From assembly GCF_014204945.1 (NCBI RefSeq), contig NZ_JACHMN010000003.1:1302001-1366000 (forward strand): a stretch of 64,000 bases of DNA. Reading direction: 5' to 3'. Of this stretch, positions 1 through 9,595 are shown in pieces. The position numbers were made by a program, and so were the translations under genes. This DNA is from Allocatelliglobosispora scoriae. Lineage in GTDB: Bacteria; Actinomycetota; Actinomycetes; Mycobacteriales; Micromonosporaceae. Under the pieces are notes generated by a model. It made no database searches. It was not told where the DNA came from and worked only from the letters and a program-made list of their open reading frames with translations. The stretch's first letter is position 1, and every line of letters starts with the position of its first letter.

Positions 1-320
1 GCGGCGAAGAAGGCACTCGCCTGCTCGGCGACGACCGGCACGACCAGGCCGAGGAAGCCGCAGGCGAGCAGGTTGCCGGCGATCACGACGAGGAGCACGG
101 CGACACCCCGGCGCATCCCCCGGCGGGTCAGCGCGGCGACCGGCCGGTCCAGGCCGACGGCGAGGAAGAACGCGGCGAAGAGCATGACGAGGATCGTGCT
201 GAGCTGCTTGACGCCGATGAGGGTGATGATCGCGACGAGGGCTCCGGCGGCGGCGGTCAGCCCGATCAGGAAGGGCGACCGGGTGAGTGGTCGCCCGCGC
301 TCGCCGTACCCGTCCGCCAT
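1..320 (-). CDS. AI-2E family transporter, N-terminal part (cut by window edge)
   Basis: Reading the minus strand from an ATG at 318-320 gives an open frame that runs off the left edge. It starts MADGYGERGRPLTRSPFLIG, followed by two hydrophobic helices joined by a short loop with DRPVAALTRRGMRRG, then a third hydrophobic segment that reaches the edge. This pattern (helix pair, 'GLDRPVAALTRRG' loop, helix) is typical of the N-terminus of AI-2E/PerM-type permeases, eight-helix inner membrane proteins of poorly defined substrate. Only about 106 residues are visible, so the assignment rests on the N-terminal pattern. It is not part of the downstream exporter, which ends 10 bases away on the same strand. 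Confidence 0.6.
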   Translation of the reverse strand, partial: MADGYGERGRPLTRSPFLIGLTAAAGALVAIITLIGVKQLSTILVMLFAAFFLAVGLDRPVAALTRRGMRRGVAVLLVVIAGNLLACGFLGLVVPVVAEQASAFFA

Positions 321-329
321 GACTGGAGC

Positions 330-1580
330 TTAAGCCAGTAAAGGTCCTTTTCGGGTCATAGCGGTCGTAACGACCAGGGCGAGGGAGGCAAAGCCGCACA
401 TCACCGCAGCCATGGGTACGCCGCTGGCCGCTCCGAACGCACCGACGAGCGGTGCGGCGAGCAGACCGATCGCCGACTGCATGGCGCCCATCAGCGCGGC
501 GGCGGTCCCGGCGGTCGCGGGGTGCCGTTCGAGCCCGAGCGCGAACCCGTTCGGCATGATCATGCCGATGCAGGAGATGTAGAAGAAGAGCATCGGGATC
601 ACCAGCACCGCCGCGCTGAGCCCGGACCCGACGAGCGCCAGCGAGGTCGCGCCGAGCCCGGCGATGAGGGCCGAGAAGAGCAGCCGCCGGGGCGTGTGCC
701 GCCCGACCAGCCGGGCGTTGAGCTGCCCCGCCAGCACCAGGCCGAGGGAGTTGATGCCGAAGATGAGGCCGTAGGTCTGCGGCGAGACCCCGAAGACGTC
801 CTGCAGCACGAACGACGAGCTGGACAGGTAGGCGAAGAGCGCGGCGAAGGTGAGCCCGCCCGCGAGCGTGTAGCCGAGGAAGATCCGGTCGGTCGCGACC
901 AGCCTCGCCCCCGCGGCGAACTCGCCGAAGCCGCCCGACCGCCGCCGCTCGACCGGCAGCGTCTCCGGCAGCCCGCGCCACGTCACCAGCAGCAGCGCGA
1001 CGCCGAGACCGGTGAGGAAGACGAAGACGCCGCGCCAGCTCGTGAACTTCAGCAGCAGCGCGCCCAGGGTCGGCGCGAGGATCGGCGCGAGGCCGAAGAC
1101 GAGCGACAGCCGGCTGAAGAAGCGGGCCGCCTCGTCGCCGGAGTAGAGGTCGCGGACGACGGAGCGGGCGAGCACCGTGCCGGCCCCGGCGGAGAGGCCC
1201 TGCACCAGCCTGATCACCGTCAGTGACTCCACGTTGGTCGCGAGCACGCACCCCAGCGAGGAGAGCGCGTAGGCGGCCGTCGCGATCATCGCGGGGCGCT
1301 TGCGGCCGTAGCGATCGCTGAGCGGACCGACGAAGAGGTTGCCGAAGGCCATGCCGACGAGGCAGGCGGTGAGGGTGAGCTGGATCGCCGAGGTGGTCGC
1401 GTCCAGGTCGCGGGCCATCTCCGGGAAGGACGGCAGGTACATGTCGAAGGAGAAGGCACCCACCGCCGTGAGGGCTCCCAGGACGAGCAGCATGCGGATT
1501 CGGCTAGGCGGGGCGATCACCTTCTGATCCAACACCCTGATCCGCCGGGCTGTCACGGAGTGTGAGCGCCATCGCAGCAC
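330..1580 (-). CDS. Bcr/CflA family multidrug efflux MFS transporter
   Basis: This 416-residue protein is a 12-helix major facilitator of the Bcr/CflA drug:proton antiporter type. The first helix carries the family signature [17 protein letters not shown] (about residues 44-60), and loop 2-3 carries MFS motif A as [12 protein letters not shown] (about 85-96). Length fits the family (about 400). The start is uncertain: the ATG at 1580 adds a basic leader, and in-frame GTG codons at about 1535 and 1520 would give a shorter N-terminus just before the first helix. It is divergent from aroC, with promoters expected in 1581-1646. Substrate cannot be read from sequence; members export bicyclomycin, chloramphenicol or similar small molecules. 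Confidence 0.85.
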   Translation of the reverse strand: MLRWRSHSVTARRIRVLDQKVIAPPSRIRMLLVLGALTAVGAFSFDMYLPSFPEMARDLDATTSAIQLTLTACLVGMAFGNLFVGPLSDRYGRKRPAMIATAAYALSSLGCVLATNVESLTVIRLVQGLSAGAGTVLARSVVRDLYSGDEAARFFSRLSLVFGLAPILAPTLGALLLKFTSWRGVFVFLTGLGVALLLVTWRGLPETLPVERRRSGGFGEFAAGARLVATDRIFLGYTLAGGLTFAALFAYLSSSSFVLQDVFGVSPQTYGLIFGINSLGLVLAGQLNARLVGRHTPRRLLFSALIAGLGATSLALVGSGLSAAVLVIPMLFFYISCIGMIMPNGFALGLERHPATAGTAAALMGAMQSAIGLLAAPLVGAFGAASGVPMAAVMCGFASLALVVTTAMTRKGPLLA

Positions 1581-1646
1581 CGCACCGTGGCGCCCAGATC
1601 CAGGGGTTCATCTGTACCACGTATTGGTCGTGACACACTGGGCGTC

Positions 1647-2831
1647 GTGCTGCGTTGGCTTACTGCGGGTGAATCGCATGGACCGTCCCTGACCGCGATG
1701 CTGGACGGCTGCCCGGCCGGTGTCGAGATCACGAGTGCCGAGATCGGCAATGACCTGGCCCGGCGCCGCCTCGGCTACGGCCGCGGTGCCCGGATGTCCT
1801 TCGAGCGGGACGTGGTGACGATCACCGGCGGTGTCCGGCACGGTCTCACCCTCGGCAGCCCGGTCGCGATCATCGTCGGCAACTCCGAGTGGCCCAAGTG
1901 GGAGACGGTCATGGCCGCCGACCCGGTCGACCCGGATGTCCTCGCCGCGCTCGCCCGCAACGCGCCGCTGACCCGCCCCCGGCCCGGCCACGCCGACCTC
2001 GCCGGGATGCAGAAGTTCGGGCACACCGACGCCCGGCCGATCCTGGAGCGCGCGAGCGCTCGCGAGACCGCCGCCCGCGTCGCCGTGGGTGCGGTGGCGA
2101 AGGCACTGCTCAGCCAGGGTCTCGGCATCGAGATCGTGTCGCATGTGGTGGAGCTGGGCCCGATCGCGGTCAAGCCGGGCCTCGTGCCCACGCCGGCCGA
2201 CCGGGAGCGCATCGACGCCGACCCGCTGCGCTGCATGGATCCCGAGGCGAGCGCCGCCATGGTCGCCGAGGTCGACGCCGCGAAGCGGGACGCCGACACC
2301 CTCGGCGGCGTGGTCGAGGTGCTGGCCTACGGCGTACCCCCTGGTCTGGGGAGCCACACCCAGTGGGACCGCAAGCTCGACGCGCGGCTCGCCACCGCGC
2401 TCATGTCGATCCAGGCGATCAAGGGTGTCGAGATCGGCGACGCGTTCACGCAGGCCCGCTCGCGCGGGTCGAACGCGCATGACGAGATCTACCCGGGTAC
2501 GGAGGGCGGCGGTGTCTTCCGCACCACCGACCGGGCCGGCGGCCTGGAGGGCGGCATCACCAACGGCCAACCGCTGCGGGTCCGCGCCGCGATGAAGCCG
2601 ATCTCCTCGCTCAACCGCGCGCTCTCCACCGTGGACATCACGACCGGCGAGGCCGCGACCGCGATCAACCAGCGCTCCGACGTCTGCGCGGTCCCCGCCG
2701 CCGCGGTCGTCGCCGAGGCGATGGTCGCGCTGGTCCTGGCGGAGGCTGCGACGGAGAAGTTCGGCAGCGACTCGATCGCCGAGATCCGCCGCAACCTCGC
2801 CGGATACCTCGACGCGCTGGTGATCCGGTGA
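1647..2831 (+). CDS. aroC: Chorismate synthase
   Basis: AroC converts 5-enolpyruvylshikimate-3-phosphate to chorismate using reduced FMN, the last common step of aromatic biosynthesis. The 394-residue protein begins [21 protein letters not shown] at a GTG; the frame stays open 60 bases upstream, but the conserved family N-terminus starts here. Visible hallmarks are the GESHG motif near residue 10, RRxxGYGRGxRM near 40-50, the [13 protein letters not shown] region (here [15 protein letters not shown]) and the C-terminal R(S)[13 protein letters not shown]. It leads the operon aroC-aroK-aroB-aroQ; its stop codon overlaps the aroK start, so translation is probably coupled. It is divergent from the Bcr/CflA exporter. 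Confidence 0.97.
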   Translation: MLRWLTAGESHGPSLTAMLDGCPAGVEITSAEIGNDLARRRLGYGRGARMSFERDVVTITGGVRHGLTLGSPVAIIVGNSEWPKWETVMAADPVDPDVLAALARNAPLTRPRPGHADLAGMQKFGHTDARPILERASARETAARVAVGAVAKALLSQGLGIEIVSHVVELGPIAVKPGLVPTPADRERIDADPLRCMDPEASAAMVAEVDAAKRDADTLGGVVEVLAYGVPPGLGSHTQWDRKLDARLATALMSIQAIKGVEIGDAFTQARSRGSNAHDEIYPGTEGGGVFRTTDRAGGLEGGITNGQPLRVRAAMKPISSLNRALSTVDITTGEAATAINQRSDVCAVPAAAVVAEAMVALVLAEAATEKFGSDSIAEIRRNLAGYLDALVIR

Positions 2832-3328
2832 GCCCCCGAGCGGTCTTCGTCGGCGCACCGGGCAGCGGCAAGTCGACCGTCGGGCAGCTCGTCGCCGAGC
2901 GGCTCGGTGTCGGCTTCCGCGACAGCGACGCCGACATCGAGGCGCTGGCGGGCAAGCCGATCCCGGAGATCTTCATCGACGACGGCGAGCCGCACTTCCG
3001 GGCACTGGAGCGGGCGGCGGTCGCGGCCGCGCTCGCCGAGCACGACGGCGTGCTGTCGCTCGGCGGCGGCGCGATCCTCGCCGACGAGACGCGGGCGCTG
3101 CTCGCTGGGCACCAGGTCGTCTACCTCAACGTCTCGCTCAGCGACGCGGTCTCCCGGGTGGGGCTGGGGCCCGGCCGCCCGCTGCTGGCGGTCAATCCCC
3201 GCGCCACCCTGAAATACCTGCTCGACCAGCGGCGGCCGCTCTACGAGTCAGTGGCGGCGGTGACGGTGGCGACGGACGGTCGCACGCCCGAGTCGATCGC
3301 CGACGAGGTTGTCACCTTCTTGAAGTGA
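2828..3328 (+). CDS. aroK: Shikimate kinase
   Basis: AroK phosphorylates shikimate at O3 with ATP. At 166 residues it has the usual size of the family. The P-loop is [11 protein letters not shown] (about residues 8-18). The shikimate-binding DxD region is DSDADIE (about 32-38), and the central GGGA motif appears as LGGGAIL (about 77-83). The lid arginine lies in GPGRPLL (about 113-119), followed by RRPLYESVA, which is typical of the adenine-binding end. The GTG start overlaps the aroC stop as GTGA, implying translational coupling. Expressed with aroC and aroB. Confidence 0.95.
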   Translation: MSPRAVFVGAPGSGKSTVGQLVAERLGVGFRDSDADIEALAGKPIPEIFIDDGEPHFRALERAAVAAALAEHDGVLSLGGGAILADETRALLAGHQVVYLNVSLSDAVSRVGLGPGRPLLAVNPRATLKYLLDQRRPLYESVAAVTVATDGRTPESIADEVVTFLK

Positions 3329-3341
3329 TCAAGGGTTCCGT

Positions 3342-4424
3342 ATGCTGCATCGGATGAACGAGACGGTGATCGGAGTCGGCGGCGATCTTCCCTATGACGT
3401 CGTCGTGTCGACCGACCCCTTCGCTGCGCTGCCCCAGATGGTGAAGGGTGCGAGCCGGGTCGCCGTGCTCTTCGCGCCCCCCGTCGCACCGCATGTCGCC
3501 AGGGTCGTCCGCACCCTCGCCGACGCCGGGGTCGGCGTCACGGTGATCGAGATCCCGGACGCCGAGGCGGGCAAGACGATCGAGACCGCGCAGCGGGCCT
3601 GGGCGCGCCTCGGCGAGGCCGGGTTCACCCGCAACGATGCCGTCGTCGGTGTCGGCGGCGGTGCCGCGACCGACCTGGCCGGCTTCGTCGCCGCCTGCTG
3701 GCTGCGCGGCGTGCGCTGGGTGCCGGTCGCGACGAGCGTCGCCGGGATGGTGGACGCCGCCGTCGGCGGCAAGACCGGTGTCAACATCGCGGCCGGCAAG
3801 AACCTCGTCGGCGCCTTCCACCCGCCGGCCGGGGTGCTCTGCGTCATCGGTGCGCTCACCACCCTGCCCGGTCCGCAGCTCCGCGCGGGCCTCGCCGAGG
3901 TGGTCAAGGGCGGCTTCATCGCCGATCCGCGCATCCTGGAGCTGATCGAGGCCGATCCGGCCGCGGCCGTCGACCCGACCGGGTCCGTGCTGCGCGAACT
4001 GGTCGAGCGGAAGGTACGCGTGAAGGCGCACGTCGTCTCCGAGGACCTGCGGGAATCCGGTCTGCGGGAGATCCTCAATTACGGACACACCCTCGGCCAC
4101 GCCATCGAGAAGTCGGAGCGCTACCGGTGGCGCCACGGCGACGCGGTGTCCGTCGGGCTGATGTACGCGGCGATCCTCGGTCGGCGTACCGGCCGGGTGG
4201 ATGTCGTGGACCGCATGCGCGCGATCCTGACATCGCTGGACCTGCCGGTGACCTACCGCCCGGACGCGTGGGAGCCGCTGCTCGCCGCGATGCGGGTCGA
4301 CAAGAAGGCCCGCGGCGCCGCGCTGCGCTTCGTGCTGCTCAACGCCGTCGCCGCACCGGAGACGGTCCAGATCGACGACGAGGGCCTCCTGCGCGAGGCC
4401 TACGAGGAGCTGACCGGCCCGTGA
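3342..4424 (+). CDS. aroB: 3-dehydroquinate synthase
   Basis: AroB is the NAD- and metal-dependent cyclase that makes 3-dehydroquinate from DAHP, step two of the shikimate pathway. The 360-residue protein has the NAD-binding stretch [22 protein letters not shown] (about residues 102-123) and the segment [28 protein letters not shown]. It also has the metal-ligand glutamate ([10 protein letters not shown]) and histidines in [12 protein letters not shown] and RHGDAVSVG. An AAGGG ribosome-binding site ends about seven bases before the ATG at 3342, so I favour that over the ATG at 3354. Its TGA overlaps the aroQ GTG. It is separated from aroK by only 13 bases. Confidence 0.96.
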   Translation: MLHRMNETVIGVGGDLPYDVVVSTDPFAALPQMVKGASRVAVLFAPPVAPHVARVVRTLADAGVGVTVIEIPDAEAGKTIETAQRAWARLGEAGFTRNDAVVGVGGGAATDLAGFVAACWLRGVRWVPVATSVAGMVDAAVGGKTGVNIAAGKNLVGAFHPPAGVLCVIGALTTLPGPQLRAGLAEVVKGGFIADPRILELIEADPAAAVDPTGSVLRELVERKVRVKAHVVSEDLRESGLREILNYGHTLGHAIEKSERYRWRHGDAVSVGLMYAAILGRRTGRVDVVDRMRAILTSLDLPVTYRPDAWEPLLAAMRVDKKARGAALRFVLLNAVAAPETVQIDDEGLLREAYEELTGP

Positions 4425-4864
4425 AGGTTTTCGTGCTCAACGGTGTCAACCTGGGGCGCCTGGGCACCCGGCAGATCGACGTCTACGGCGTGACGACCTA
4501 CGCGGCGCTCGTGGAGAGCTGCGTGGAGCTCGGTGCCGAGCTCGGGCTCGACGTGGAGTGCCGGCAGACCGACATCGAGGGCGAGATGGTCCGCTGGCTG
4601 CACGAGGCGGCCGACGAGCGGGCTGCGGTGGTGCTCAACCCGGCCGCGTGGACCCACTACTCGATCGCGCTGCGCGACGCGTGCGCCATGCTCAACGGCC
4701 CGCTGGTGGAGGTGCACATCTCCAACGTCCACGCGCGCGAGGAGTTCCGCAGGCACTCGGTCATCTCGGCCGTCGCGACGGGCGTCATCGCCGGTCTGGG
4801 CGTCGACGGCTACCTGCTCGCGCTGCGTCACATCGCCGCCCGGCTCGCTGCCGCCGAGTCCTGA
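4421..4864 (+). CDS. aroQ: 3-dehydroquinate dehydratase, type II
   Basis: AroQ dehydrates 3-dehydroquinate to 3-dehydroshikimate; the small dodecameric type II enzyme is usual in actinobacteria. The 147-residue protein begins [23 protein letters not shown]. The catalytic tyrosine and the flexible-loop arginine are in [10 protein letters not shown], and the catalytic histidine and substrate loop are in [18 protein letters not shown]. The N-terminal motif departs from the common NGPNLNLLG (here NGVNLGRLG). The GTG start overlaps the aroB stop (GTGA). It closes the shikimate operon; about 100 bases separate it from efp, which probably has its own promoter. Confidence 0.95.
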   Translation: MKVFVLNGVNLGRLGTRQIDVYGVTTYAALVESCVELGAELGLDVECRQTDIEGEMVRWLHEAADERAAVVLNPAAWTHYSIALRDACAMLNGPLVEVHISNVHAREEFRRHSVISAVATGVIAGLGVDGYLLALRHIAARLAAAES

Positions 4865-4911
4865 TCCCGGCGGCCGACGGACTCGGCCGGGCACATGACC
4901 TGCGCCACCTG

Positions 4912-4917
4912 TAAAGT
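4912..4917 (+). promoter_or_regulatory. Candidate -10 element upstream of efp
   Basis: TAAAGT lies 46 bases before the efp GTG in the 98-base gap after aroQ. The same hexamer occurs in the infC leader at 50750. No convincing -35 hexamer was found at the usual spacing, so this is tentative. Confidence 0.3.
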
Positions 4918-4962
4918 CTTATGCACTGTTCTTTTTTAATTGATCTTTATGGGAGTCAGGCA

Positions 4963-5520
4963 GTGGCCACCACGAACGACCTCAAAAACGGCATGGTGCT
5001 CAATCTCGACAACGCGCTCTGGTCCGTCGTCGAGTTCCAGCACGTCAAGCCTGGTAAGGGACCGGCGTTCGTGCGCACGACCCTGAAGCACGTGCTCTCC
5101 GGCAAGGTGGTCGACAAGACCTTCAACGCGGGCACCAAGGTCGAAACCGCCAACGTCGACAAGCGCGACATGCAGTACCTCTACAAGGACGGCGAAGACT
5201 TCGTCTTCATGGACCTCGACACCTACGAGCAGATCCACGTGGGCGCCGTCACGCTCGGCGACAATGTGAACTACCTCCTGCCGGAGGCGGAGATCACGGT
5301 GGCGATGCACGAGGGCGTCCCGCTCTACGTCGAGCTGCCGACCAGCATCATGGTCGAGGTCACCTACACCGAGCCGGGCCTGCAGGGCGACCGCTCGACC
5401 GGTGGCAACAAGCCGGCCACCATCTCGACCGGCGCGACCGTCCAGGTTCCGCTCTTCATCACCACCGGTGAGAAGATCAAGGTCGACACCCGCGACGGCC
5501 GTTACCTCGGCCGCTCCTGA
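4963..5520 (+). CDS. efp: Translation elongation factor P
   Basis: EF-P binds between the P and E sites and rescues ribosomes stalled at polyproline runs. The 185-residue product has the three OB-like domains of the family. Domain I carries the loop [13 protein letters not shown] (about 27-39), whose tip lysine is the functionally important position; the family signature near KAxxxTGA is replaced here by [15 protein letters not shown]. The frame extends upstream to 4921, but the conserved N-terminus [13 protein letters not shown] begins at the GTG at 4963, preceded by a purine-rich GGGAG. The stop overlaps the nusB start (TGATG), which pairs efp with nusB in one transcript. Confidence 0.96.
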   Translation: MATTNDLKNGMVLNLDNALWSVVEFQHVKPGKGPAFVRTTLKHVLSGKVVDKTFNAGTKVETANVDKRDMQYLYKDGEDFVFMDLDTYEQIHVGAVTLGDNVNYLLPEAEITVAMHEGVPLYVELPTSIMVEVTYTEPGLQGDRSTGGNKPATISTGATVQVPLFITTGEKIKVDTRDGRYLGRS

Positions 5521-5951
5521 TGGCTGAGGGCCCCAAGTCGCAGATGCCCGCCCGCCGCAAGGCGCGCAAGCGGGCACTCGACGTGCTCTACGAGTCCGAT
5601 CTGCGCGACGCCAACATCCTCACCACGCTCGACGCGTACGTGGGGCGCATGGAGAACCCGAAGCCGGAACACCTGCCCTACGCGATCTCGCTGGTCGAGG
5701 GGGTGGCTCAGCACCTCGACCGGATCGACGAGCTGATCTCCAGCTATGCCGAGGGCTGGACGATCGAGCGGATGCCGGTCGTGGACCGCAACCTCGCCCG
5801 GATCGCCGTCTACGAGCTGCTCTACGTCGAGGAGATCGACGACCCGGTGGCGATCACCGAGGCGGTGGAGCTGGCCAAGGAGCTGTCGACCGACGACTCC
5901 CCGCGCTACCTCAACGGCATCCTGGGCCGCATCGCGGACTACGCGCACTGA
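5520..5951 (+). CDS. nusB: Transcription antitermination factor NusB
   Basis: NusB with S10 (NusE) binds boxA RNA in rRNA leaders and promotes antitermination. The 143-residue, all-helical protein contains ARKRALDVLYESDLRD (about 12-27), YAISLVEGVAQHLDRIDELIS and the signature PVVDRNLARIAVYELLYVEEIDDPVAITEAVELAKELSTDDSPRYLNGILGRI. The ATG overlaps the efp TGA. Transcription ends at the strong hairpin 5961-6000 before the convergent bldD. Confidence 0.96.
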   Translation: MAEGPKSQMPARRKARKRALDVLYESDLRDANILTTLDAYVGRMENPKPEHLPYAISLVEGVAQHLDRIDELISSYAEGWTIERMPVVDRNLARIAVYELLYVEEIDDPVAITEAVELAKELSTDDSPRYLNGILGRIADYAH

Positions 5952-5960
5952 CCCGAGACA

Positions 5961-6000
5961 GCAGAGAGCGCCGGTACCCCAGGGGGCCGGCGCTCTCTGC
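5961..6000. terminator. Bidirectional terminator between nusB and bldD
   Basis: A perfect 14-bp stem, GCAGAGAGCGCCGG pairing with CCGGCGCTCTCTGC, closes a 12-nt loop. It sits 9 bases after the nusB stop and 9 bases after the bldD stop on the other strand, so it can serve both convergent genes. No long T-run follows, as is usual in high-GC actinobacteria. Confidence 0.8.
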
Positions 6001-6009
6001 TTGCGCTTG

Positions 6010-6522
6010 TCAGTTGCCGCCGCCGCCGCTGAAGAAGGCGCGCGGGTCGGCCACGAGGACGCCGAGCTCGCCGAGACGCTCCGTCAGCTCCGACGGAGAC
6101 ACGTCGTAGACGATGGCGAGCGCGCGCATGTCGTCCGCGCGGATCGACAGGATCCGGCCGTTGTAGTCACCGCGCTGCTGCTGGATGGCCCGGGCATAGC
6201 GGGCGACATAGCCCAGCTCGCTGGAGGTCGACTCGTAGAGCTTCTCCAGGTCGAGCACGATCTTGGTGGCGCGCTCCTCGCTCTGCTTCACCTCGGCGCC
6301 GTCGGGGAGCAGCTCCGAGACGGGTACGCGGTAGAAGTCGGCCAGTTCCGCCAGGCGCGACACGGTCACGGCGCGGTCGCCACGCTCGTAGGAGCCGACG
6401 ACTACCGCCTTCCAGCGGCCGTTCGACTTCTCCTCGACACCCTGGAGCGAGAGGCCTTGCTGCGTCCGGATCGAGCGCAGTCGGGCGCCCAGGGACCTCG
6501 AGTACTCCGTCGACATCTGCAC
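6010..6522 (-). CDS. bldD: BldD, c-di-GMP-responsive developmental repressor
   Basis: BldD represses sporulation genes in actinomycetes when dimerised by tetrameric cyclic di-GMP. The 170-residue protein has an N-terminal xenB/Cro-type HTH (about residues 6-75: LGARLRSIRTQQGLSLQGVEEKS, SYERGDRAVTVSRLAELADFY) and a C-terminal helical domain. The c-di-GMP signature RxD-X8-RxxD is intact as RGD-YNGRILSI-RADD (about 119-133). A C-terminal glycine run follows. It is convergent with nusB and divergent from pyrR, with a 252-base shared upstream region. A receiver-GGDEF protein lies at 30660 in the same window. Assignment is very secure because both domains and the ligand motif are present. Confidence 0.97.
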   Translation of the reverse strand: MQMSTEYSRSLGARLRSIRTQQGLSLQGVEEKSNGRWKAVVVGSYERGDRAVTVSRLAELADFYRVPVSELLPDGAEVKQSEERATKIVLDLEKLYESTSSELGYVARYARAIQQQRGDYNGRILSIRADDMRALAIVYDVSPSELTERLGELGVLVADPRAFFSGGGGN

Positions 6523-6774
6523 CCTCCCACAAATGGGGTTCTCCCCAGCGATCGCTACGGAGCGTGACGGTACGGGGGTTATGTCATGTGGTCAAGTGCT
6601 GGATGTCCACTTGGTGGAACGTGGTTGCCCGAACGGGCAGTTCACCCCTGCTCCGTGCAGCTCACGGCCGGGTTGGTAGGGTTGCCAAGATTGACAGCAG
6701 GATCCAGCAACAACGTCAATACCTTCAGACATCCTTTAACGACCCGTCCAGCGAGGCGGGGAAGGAGGTCAGCC
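6523..6774. promoter_or_regulatory. Divergent bldD/pyrR control region
   Basis: This 252-base gap holds the promoters of bldD (leftward) and the pyr operon (rightward). A small hairpin, TGCCC/GGGCA around 6628-6642, and a TTGACA hexamer at 6690-6695 can be seen, but no well-spaced -10 could be paired with the latter. The last 35 bases hold the PyrR hairpin described separately. No gene was found here. Confidence 0.5.
6741..6770 (+). promoter_or_regulatory. Likely PyrR-binding hairpin over the pyrR ribosome-binding site
   Basis: A hairpin CCCG (6743-6746) / CGGG (6757-6760) displays the loop TCCAGCGAGG. That is one base from the conserved PyrR-recognition loop UCCAGAGAGG known from pyr leaders. 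Flanking GACC (6741-6744) can alternatively pair with GGTC (6767-6770), which would bury the GAAGGAGG ribosome-binding site at 6761-6768. Mycobacterial pyr operons use PyrR-dependent translational repression with this layout, so the same mode is inferred here: high UMP would block pyrR translation. Confidence 0.6.
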
Positions 6775-7365
6775 TTGGGCTACCCAAATAAGATCATCCT
6801 GTCCGACGTTGACGTGCATCGCGTCGTGGACCGCATAGCTCACCAGATTCTGGAGAAGACCGACGGCGCAGCCGATGTCGTCTTACTCGGTGTAGCGACC
6901 CGGGGCGTCCCGCTGGCGCGGCGCCTCGCCGAGCGCATCCATGCCTTCGAGGGCCGCACGCTCCCCGTCGGCACCCTCGACATCACCCTCTACCGCGACG
7001 ACCTGCGGCACCGGTCACCCCGTGCGCTCGGTCACACCGAGATCCCGCCGGGCGGGCTGGACGGCCGCCGGGTGATCCTCGTCGACGACGTGCTCTTCTC
7101 CGGGCGCACGGTCCGGGCCGCGCTCGACGCGCTCAACGACCTGGGCCGGCCCGCCGTCGTCCAGCTCGCCGTCCTCGTCGACCGGGGCCACCGGCAGCTG
7201 CCGATCCGGGCCGACTACGTCGGCAAGAACATCCCGACCTCGCTCAGCGAGACCGTGAAGGTGCTGCTGGCCGAGATCGACGGGTGCGACGAGGTCCGGT
7301 TGATGGGCGCCGGCGCGAGCCCCGCCGGGCGCGCCGATGACACCGCCAAGGAGGCATCAGCGTGA
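6775..7365 (+). CDS. pyrR: Bifunctional pyr operon regulator / uracil phosphoribosyltransferase PyrR
   Basis: PyrR binds pyr mRNA when loaded with UMP and has some uracil phosphoribosyltransferase activity. The PRPP loop is [21 protein letters not shown] (about residues 99-119), and the [17 protein letters not shown] and THR-type dimer regions are visible. I place the start at a TTG (6775), five to six bases after a strong AAGGAGG; the protein is then 196 residues, [16 protein letters not shown]. The open frame continues upstream without a conserved sequence. It heads the pyr operon and overlaps pyrB by GTGA. The leader hairpin fits autoregulation. Confidence 0.93.
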   Translation: MGYPNKIILSDVDVHRVVDRIAHQILEKTDGAADVVLLGVATRGVPLARRLAERIHAFEGRTLPVGTLDITLYRDDLRHRSPRALGHTEIPPGGLDGRRVILVDDVLFSGRTVRAALDALNDLGRPAVVQLAVLVDRGHRQLPIRADYVGKNIPTSLSETVKVLLAEIDGCDEVRLMGAGASPAGRADDTAKEASA

Positions 7366-8282
7366 TCAAGCACCTGCTCTCCGCCGCCGACCTCGATGTG
7401 GCGACGGCGACCGAGATCCACGACACGGCGGTCGAGATGGCCACCGTCTCGGGGCGCGAGGTCAAGAAGCTGCCCACGCTGCGGGGCCGCACGGTGGTCA
7501 ACCTCTTCTACGAGGACAGCACCCGGACGCGTACCTCCTTCGAGGTGGCCGCGAAGCGGCTCTCCGCCGATGTGATCAACTTCTCGGCGAAGGGCTCCAG
7601 CGTCGAGAAGGGCGAGAGCCTCAAGGACACGGCCTGGACCCTGCAGGCGATGGGGGCCGACGCCGTCGTCATCCGGCACCCGGCCTCGGGCGCGCCGCAC
7701 CGGCTCACCGGCTGGGTCGACGGCAGCGTGCTCAACGCCGGTGACGGCACCCATGAGCACCCCACCCAGGCCCTGCTCGACACCTTCACCATGCGGCAGC
7801 GGCTGGGCCGGATCGCCGGGCTCAACGTCGCGATCGTCGGCGACGTGCTGCACAGCCGGGTGGCCCGCTCCAACACGCTGCTGCTGCACACCCTCGGTGC
7901 CAAGGTCACCCTGGTCGGCCCGCCGACCCTGGTGCCGGGCAACTTCGGCGCGCTCACCCCCGATGTCGCGATCAGCTACGACCTCGACGCGGTGCTGCCC
8001 GACGCCGACGTGGTGATGATGCTGCGGGTCCAGCAGGAGCGGATGGGCGCGGCCTTCTTCCCCTCGGCCCGCGAATACTCCCGCCGCTACGGCCTCGACG
8101 CGGCCCGGATGCGCCGGATGGCCGACCACGCCATCGTCATGCACCCCGGACCGATGAACCGGGGCGTCGAGATCACCTCGGAGGCGGCGGACTCGCCGCG
8201 CTCCACCATCGTCGAACAGGTCACCAACGGCGTCAGTGTGCGCATGGCCTGCCTCTATCTCATGCTCGGAGGACGCGCGTGA
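7362..8282 (+). CDS. pyrB: Aspartate carbamoyltransferase, catalytic subunit
   Basis: PyrB condenses carbamoyl phosphate with aspartate, the committed step of pyrimidine synthesis. The 306-residue chain has the carbamoyl-phosphate motif [19 protein letters not shown] (about 48-66), [10 protein letters not shown], and the aspartate-binding [14 protein letters not shown] and VHSR-type [10 protein letters not shown]. The [12 protein letters not shown] signature is near 255. There is no pyrI, so it is probably of the class associated with dihydroorotase, whose gene follows and overlaps by 4 bases (GTGA). The GTG start overlaps the pyrR stop. Confidence 0.97.
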   Translation: MIKHLLSAADLDVATATEIHDTAVEMATVSGREVKKLPTLRGRTVVNLFYEDSTRTRTSFEVAAKRLSADVINFSAKGSSVEKGESLKDTAWTLQAMGADAVVIRHPASGAPHRLTGWVDGSVLNAGDGTHEHPTQALLDTFTMRQRLGRIAGLNVAIVGDVLHSRVARSNTLLLHTLGAKVTLVGPPTLVPGNFGALTPDVAISYDLDAVLPDADVVMMLRVQQERMGAAFFPSAREYSRRYGLDAARMRRMADHAIVMHPGPMNRGVEITSEAADSPRSTIVEQVTNGVSVRMACLYLMLGGRA

Positions 8283-9595
8283 CCGCCTACCTGCTCCAGG
8301 GCGTCAGCCTGCTCGGTGCCGCACCGGCCGACCTGCTCATCCGCGACGGCGTGATCGCCGCGGTCAAAGCTACGACTCTGGAAGAGTTGCGGCGATCGTT
8401 GACCGGCGACGAGCTGGTGGAGATCGACGCGACCGGCCTCGTCGCCCTGCCCGGCCTGGTGGATCTCCACACCCACCTGCGCGAACCCGGCCGGGAGGAC
8501 GCCGAGACCGTGCACACCGGCTCGCGGGCCGCGGCGCTCGGCGGCTACACGGCCGTCTGCGCCATGGCGAACACCGCACCCGTCGCCGACACGGCCGGCG
8601 TCGTCGAGCAGGTCTTCCGCCTCGGGCGCGAGGCCGGGCTCGTCGACGTGCAGCCGATCGGCGCGGTCACGGTGGGCCTCGCCGGTGAGCGCCTCGCCGA
8701 ACTCGGCGCGATGGCCGAGAGCGCGGCGACGGTGCGGATCTTCTCCGACGACGGCCACTGCGTGCACGACCCGCGCCTGATGCGCCGAGCGCTGGAGTAT
8801 GTCAAGGCGTTCGACGGGGTCATCGCGCAGCACGCGGAGGAGCCCCGGCTCACCGAGGGCGCGCAGATGCACGAGGGCGAGGTCTCCGCGCGGCTCGGGC
8901 TGGGCGGCTGGCCCGCGGTCGCCGAGGAGGCGATCATCGCCCGCGACGTGCTGCTCGCCGAGCACGTCGGCGCGCGCCTGCACGTCTGCCACGTCTCCAC
9001 CGCGGGCAGCGTCGAGATCATCCGCCGCGCGAAGGAGCGGGGGGTACGCGTGACCGCCGAGGTCACCCCGCACCATCTGCTGCTGACCCACGAGCTCGCC
9101 AGCAGCTACGACCCCGTCTACAAGGTCAACCCGCCGCTGCGGACCGACGCCGACGTGGCCGCCCTGCGGCAGGGCCTGATCGAGGGGGTCATCGACGTCG
9201 TCGCCACCGACCACGCCCCGCACGCCGCCCAGGACAAGGAGTGCGAGTGGGCCTACGCCCGCCCGGGCATGCTCGGCCTGGAGACGGCGCTGCCGATCGT
9301 GCTCGGCGTCCTGCGCGACGAGTGCGGCTCGGACAGCTGGGAGCTCATCGCCGACCGGATGTCGATCGCGCCGGCCCGGATCGCCGGGCTCGCCGAGCAC
9401 GGCCGGCCCCTCACGGCGGGCTCGCCCGCCAACCTGACTCTGATCGATCCCGCCGCTCGGATCACCGTCGATCCGCACGCGCTGGCGAGTCTCTCCGCCA
9501 ACACCCCCTACGCGGGGATGACGTTGCCGGGGCGGATCGTCGCCACGTTCCTGCGCGGTGTGCCGACTGTTCTCGACGGGAAGGTTTGCAAGTGA
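8279..9595 (+). CDS. pyrC: Dihydroorotase (type I), with a repeat-derived insertion near the N-terminus
   Basis: PyrC closes carbamoyl-aspartate to dihydroorotate. The 438-residue amidohydrolase has the metal motif [12 protein letters not shown] (about 62-73), the HAEEP and [13 protein letters not shown] histidines, the ATDHAPH catalytic aspartate (about 304-310), and GLETALP near the end. Family proteins go almost directly from VIAAV to EIDATG. Here the segment [18 protein letters not shown] intervenes, about ten residues longer than usual, and its DNA (8375-8399) matches the 35203-35262 inverted repeat. The insertion lies before the barrel, in the small beta domain, so activity is probably kept. 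The GTG overlaps the pyrB stop, and pyrC overlaps carA. Confidence 0.96.
   Translation: MTAYLLQGVSLLGAAPADLLIRDGVIAAVKATTLEELRRSLTGDELVEIDATGLVALPGLVDLHTHLREPGREDAETVHTGSRAAALGGYTAVCAMANTAPVADTAGVVEQVFRLGREAGLVDVQPIGAVTVGLAGERLAELGAMAESAATVRIFSDDGHCVHDPRLMRRALEYVKAFDGVIAQHAEEPRLTEGAQMHEGEVSARLGLGGWPAVAEEAIIARDVLLAEHVGARLHVCHVSTAGSVEIIRRAKERGVRVTAEVTPHHLLLTHELASSYDPVYKVNPPLRTDADVAALRQGLIEGVIDVVATDHAPHAAQDKECEWAYARPGMLGLETALPIVLGVLRDECGSDSWELIADRMSIAPARIAGLAEHGRPLTAGSPANLTLIDPAARITVDPHALASLSANTPYAGMTLPGRIVATFLRGVPTVLDGKVCK
8375..8399 (+). repeat. Family D repeat fragment inside pyrC
   Basis: ACTCTGGAAGAGTTGCGGCG and the five following bases (ATCGT) match, with one mismatch in 25, the reverse complement of 35186-35210 plus the adjoining arm of the large inverted repeat at 35203-35262. 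The reading frame is preserved and encodes TLEELRRS. Confidence 0.7.
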
